Assembly (NCBI GenBank): GCA_037043015.1
Contig: CM073323.1
Location: forward strand, 14,009,758 to 14,073,757
DNA from: Bryum argenteum
Lineage: Eukaryota; Streptophyta; Bryopsida; Bryales; Bryaceae
Direction: 5' to 3'
Length of the DNA stretch: 64,000 bases
Shown: positions 60,304 to 64,000 of the stretch, one piece after another
Position numbering within the stretch: the stretch's first letter is position 1
Layout: each line of letters begins with the position of its first letter
Program-made: the position numbers and the translations under genes
The notes under the pieces: generated by a model
Seen by the model: only the letters and a program-made list of their open reading frames with translations
Databases searched by the model: none
Told to the model about the DNA's origin: nothing

Positions 60304-62157
60304 CTAGCATACATTGGTAATCTGGGCAACGAGGGAGGTGAGAAACGAAGTGTTTCCGCTCGCCAGGCGCCGCTTGCGTAGCCGTTCGGCGATGATGAAG
60401 GAGAGCTCCAGCGCCTGCGACGCGTTGAGGCGCGGGTCGCAGTGCGTGTGGTAGCGCGAGCTCAAGTCCTCGAAACTGACGTTGTTGCCGCCGCCCACGC
60501 ACTCCGTCACGTCCTGGCCCGTCATCTCCAGGTGCACGCCACCCGCATGTGACCCCTCCTGCTCGTGCACGTCGAAGAACGCGACCAACTCCTCGCGAAT
60601 GGCGTCGAACGGGCGCGTCTTGGTGCCCGACACTGGCGCCTTGATGGTGTTACCGTGCATGGGATCGCTCACCCATGTCACCGTGCACCCCGCGTTTCGG
60701 ACCGCGCGCACCAGCGCCGGCAGCTTCTCCCGCAACTTCACCGCTCCCATGCGCACTATCACTGTCAACCTCCCTGGCTTGTTCTCCGGATTCAGTGTCT
60801 CGCAGAGTGTTACCAAATCCTCCGGCTTCATCTTGTCACTCACCTATTCGCACCCAATTGAACATTCCCTCAGTACATGTGACCGGAATTTGCATGTATT
60901 GCTGATTCAATTTAATGGAATGTGGGTTTACCTTCACTCCGAGGGGGTTGGCGACGCCGCGGAGAAACTCGATGTGCGCGCCGTCGAGCTGACGGGTGCG
61001 CTCGCCGATCCAGACCATGTGCGCGGAGCAGTCGTACCAAGCGCCGGTGGTGGAGTCAATCCGAGTGAACGCCTGCTCGTACGGAAGCAAGAGGCATTCG
61101 TGGGACGTGTAAAACTCCGTGGAGGTCATGATGGGGTGATCCAGGGTCAATCCGCAAGCGGCCATGAAGCCCAGGGTTTCGTCCACGCGATTCGCAAGCT
61201 CACGATAATTCTCGCCTTGCTCGCTGTGGGCCGCGAAGTCCAAATTCCACTGCGTTACGCGCTGCATGGCCGCGAACCCACCGGTCGCGAAAGCACGCAA
61301 CAGGTTCAGCGTGGCCGCAGCCTGGCTGTACGCGCGTACCATCAAAGACGGGTCGGGGACACGCGCCTCCAGAGTAGGCAAATCCTGATTGATTATGTCG
61401 CCTCTGTAGCTCGGAAGATCCATCCCATCCACGCTCTCCGTATCCGAAGATCGGGGCTTCGCAAACTGCCCCGCCATTCTTCCAACCTAAACAAAAACCA
61501 AATTGTTCAAAAATATGCTCTAATCTAGCGATCGATCGATCGAATCCATGATCATGGGTGGATCTATAACCTTGACGACTGGCATTTGGCCGCCGAACAT
61601 GAGCACAGCGCCCATCTGCAACAAGACACGAAACGTATCCCTGATGTTCACAGCGTTGAATTCCTTGAAGCTCTCAGCACAATCGCCCCCTTGCAACAAG
61701 AAAGCCTTGCCCATGGCGGCATCAGCAAGCTTCTCCTCCAAGCTGCGGGCTTCTCCGGCAAACACGAGCGGCGGCAAGTTGGCGAGCGTGCGCTCCACCT
61801 CCGCAAGCTTCTCGAGATCTGGGTAGTTCGGCTGCTGGAGCGCCACTTTCTTCTTCCAACTATCGGGAGACCAGTCACTTGCCTTCACCACTTCTGCCAC
61901 CAAATCCACGTTAACCCTCGATCCATTTAACAAAAAACGATTTCTCACTCACGGTCGATGTACCAAATCAAATCAGTAGTACCTAGCGGCTGAAGTGACT
62001 TCTTGTCGATAGCAGCAGGCTCAGCGGCGTGAATAGCTCTAGTGCAGGGAAAAGCTCGAGGTTGGAACTTGATGGAGCCTGTCTCTCGCGAGACACCATG
62101 GCTGCTACTCAAAGAAGTGATCGGAGCAACAACTAAAGAACGGTTCACGAGCGCCAT
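60304..62157 (-). CDS. class II (plant-type) DAHP synthase, plastid precursor, 540 aa
   Basis: Four exons, in transcript order: 62157-61953, 61893-61571, 61486-60932, 60843-60304; the first intron is only 59 bases. The product is 540 residues. The first ~55 are Ser/Arg-rich and acidic-poor, a chloroplast transit peptide ending near the conserved AIHAAEPA. The core shows [32 protein letters not shown] with the metal-binding Cys140, [18 protein letters not shown] with His424, HLEMTGQ with Glu467 and [10 protein letters not shown] with Asp497, so the four metal ligands are present. It joins phosphoenolpyruvate and erythrose 4-phosphate, the first step of the shikimate pathway to aromatic amino acids and phenolics. 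The C-terminal tail after ERLRKRR is lineage-specific. High G+C creates long empty frames on the opposite strand. Confidence 0.96.
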
Positions 62158-62210
62158 CTCTCTCGATCGATCACAGCCTTGTCTGCGTTTCAGTCAATGG
62201 CCTGTCTGTT

Positions 62211-62218
62211 ATTATAAT
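62211..62218 (-). promoter_or_regulatory. possible TATA element of the DAHP synthase gene
   Basis: ATTATAAT (reverse strand ATTATAAT) lies about 55 bases upstream of the ATG on the minus strand. Spacing would give a very short leader. Support is sequence and position only. Confidence 0.3.
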
Positions 62219-64000
62219 CGTCCAATTCCACGCACACATTGCATGGCTCGATCCAATGATAAGGACTAATACATGCATATGGTGTCGGAATCATTCACAA
62301 GTAAACCCCAATTTCCTCGAAGAACTGCAAACCCCGTGATCATCATGGAAAGCACTTACCCTGTTTCTTGCTCACGATCACTACTACGACTTCACCGACA
62401 GTCACGGCCTGTGCGATAGAGGAATGCCAGGGGGTGATATTTGTGGCAACAAAAGGATGAGCAATGATTTATAAGTGAAGGCGCATGCAGAATGAACTCA
62501 CACGGTTTTGTGTCTGCGAAGTGTAAAAGACATGTGATTCTTGACCCACTCGGCGACTGGGGTGGCGGCCGAAAGGATTCTGGGCTGGTCAATGCCAGGT
62601 TTGCTTCTCCTCGTCGATTGTAGACTTGACACCCCTAAAGGGTCAAAAAGTCCGATGCCCAGTCAATCCGGGGCCTCGCCCTCCTGTATAGACCAACCCT
62701 CCTTTCCTCCAGTTTTGCTAAAAAACTGCATTTGAGTTACCGAGATTTTATTTTTTCTCCCTGTGTTTTTGGAAATAGCCGTTCGCTGGGAACGTGGTGG
62801 TAATAACTTTGCCTAGAATTTGGTCTGCACTATTTAAATTATTGCATCAGTAATCTGGTGTTTTAGTGACGTACGAAATGTTGCATCTATATTACGTTGT
62901 TTAGTAATATATGCTAATTAGTGTAATTAGTGAGATGATTCTTCGTTTTGCTATATTAAGGAGTACAGTAGCTCGATATCCAAACTTACTTTGAGGCTAT
63001 TTTGAAGAGAGTGTTTATTCGACCTATCCTTGTATGTTTTCACTTGAAGGTCATAACATCAACGGTGAGACTACGAACCCCTCTCGAGGTGAACACTATG
63101 ATAGGCTTTGGCTAACCTTTACATTGTTGGGCTAAATTAGTGTCCCACAACAAATAGTGTTTAATTTACTATAGACGATTCAGTGTAGAGACATAAATAG
63201 TATCAAGGTTTGATATAGAAGGTATTCTCAAGCATGCTTGACAATGTGCACCACTTGAACATCATTCTTATTAAATTGGAGAATGCCAATATCATGAGAT
63301 TCCAAGTTATTTAACTCAACTATAACCAAAGTAGTGAGATCAGAGTATTAGAATATTTATGACTGACGCCACGATTAACTGAATCCAGACTTATTTAGGA
63401 TTCTAGATTGAAACAGTTATTGCAATTTTATGTTATTTTTCTGAAATGAATATCATGCTAATTGGAATTTTACATTGGGAGATTTCAGTACTTTAAAATT
63501 CTTGACAAATATCCCGATTTACAATCTCCAATTCAGATTGTACCTTGTTCACATGGCCATGGGGATATCTGTCAAGAATTAATTTGTTAACTTCACTACA
63601 AATTTCCCATTCTGAAACTTGAGTCATTATTGAGCACTCTTCCCTAGACTCAGCAACACCGCTCTGCTCCTTTTTCCTTCTACAATTCAAACAGACGCTC
63701 AAAGTCAATCACTGCCGAGCAGCATTTCCTGCATAGGTACAAAATGCATTGTTCTCTTTTCCATTGACCTTTTCAAGATACAAGAAACTGAAAGACTTCG
63801 CCAATCCACAGCAAACGCTGGCAACGATATCATGACAGACCCCACTCCACTCAACTTCATGGCAACTTCAAGGCAAAGCCCAAGCACTGGGCTGTCAATC
63901 AAACGTCCCCAAAGTGGTTTCCCATGTCAAAAGAAAAGTGCCGCTTACATTTCAGTGTCAAAATTTTTACACTGTAGTCTTCATTGAGCCCTTGACACGG
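62219..64000. other. unassigned right end of the window
   Basis: No gene recognised. Minus-strand frames at 63493-63708 and 63705-63902 have gene-like composition in part (SEWEICSEVNKLILDRYPHG) but no family I can name; they may be exons of a gene that continues beyond the window. Confidence 0.25.

Noticed and set aside
60482-61528. 348-codon open frame on the plus strand
   Set aside because: It lies exactly antisense to exons 3 and 4 of DAHP synthase, crosses their intron, and is explained by the high G+C third positions of that gene.
1-64000. CRISPR array, rRNA or tRNA genes
   Set aside because: No regularly spaced repeats with unique spacers, no rRNA-like segments, and the only tRNA-like sequences are the SINE heads, which lack a complete cloverleaf.

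Overview
The window is nuclear DNA from a land plant. The intact genes are multi-exon, with GT..AG introns of roughly 60-650 bases. They encode two WRKY transcription factors, chaperonin subunit CCT1, a secreted S28 serine carboxypeptidase and a plastid-type class II DAHP synthase. Exons are visibly richer in G+C than the A+T-rich space between genes. A decayed polyphenol oxidase with plant-type C-terminal domains is also present. The single-WRKY-domain genes, compact introns and polyphenol oxidase relic would suit a seed-free plant such as a bryophyte, but that placement is inference and not secure.

Layout. 1-6.6 kb: transposon remnants (TTAA-flanked elements, a retroposed LINE tail, a tRNA-type SINE). 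6.66-8.54 kb: first WRKY gene (+). 8.5-16.3 kb: more TTAA-flanked elements, a MITE and a second SINE. 16.5-18.8 kb: second WRKY gene (+), with the same exon plan and the WRKY motif at the same residue numbers as the first. 19-31.5 kb: no intact gene; a retroposon, PIF/Harbinger-like MITEs, hairpins and TTAA elements. 31.56-33.21 kb: a complete non-autonomous CACTA element with perfect TSDs, carrying a nested TTAA element, a long inverted repeat and a SINE-like segment. 34.5-37.9 kb: a gene with a Ptta/En/Spm-type transposase-like region, broken by in-frame stops that all look like C-to-T changes. 39.8-44.7 kb: simple repeats and TTAA elements, one inserted exactly at another's TTAA boundary. 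44.7-45.7 kb: polyphenol oxidase pseudogene. 46.6-48.9 kb: an old TTAA element split by a second CACTA element.

49.3-62.2 kb is the conserved housekeeping block: CCT1 (+, 17 exons), S28 peptidase (-, 10 exons, a MITE in its last intron), a TTAA element almost identical to one 17 kb away, and DAHP synthase (-, 4 exons). The last 1.8 kb holds nothing recognised.

The genes do not form a pathway. WRKY proteins regulate transcription, CCT1 folds actin and tubulin, the S28 enzyme acts in the secretory route or vacuole, and DAHP synthase starts the shikimate pathway in plastids. The most distinctive feature is the transposon landscape: at least a dozen short elements bounded by TTAA and sharing CCCYTAAACG-type inverted ends. 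This is the hallmark of TTAA-targeting transposons (piggyBac or Sola3 type), which I would not expect to be abundant in a plant.
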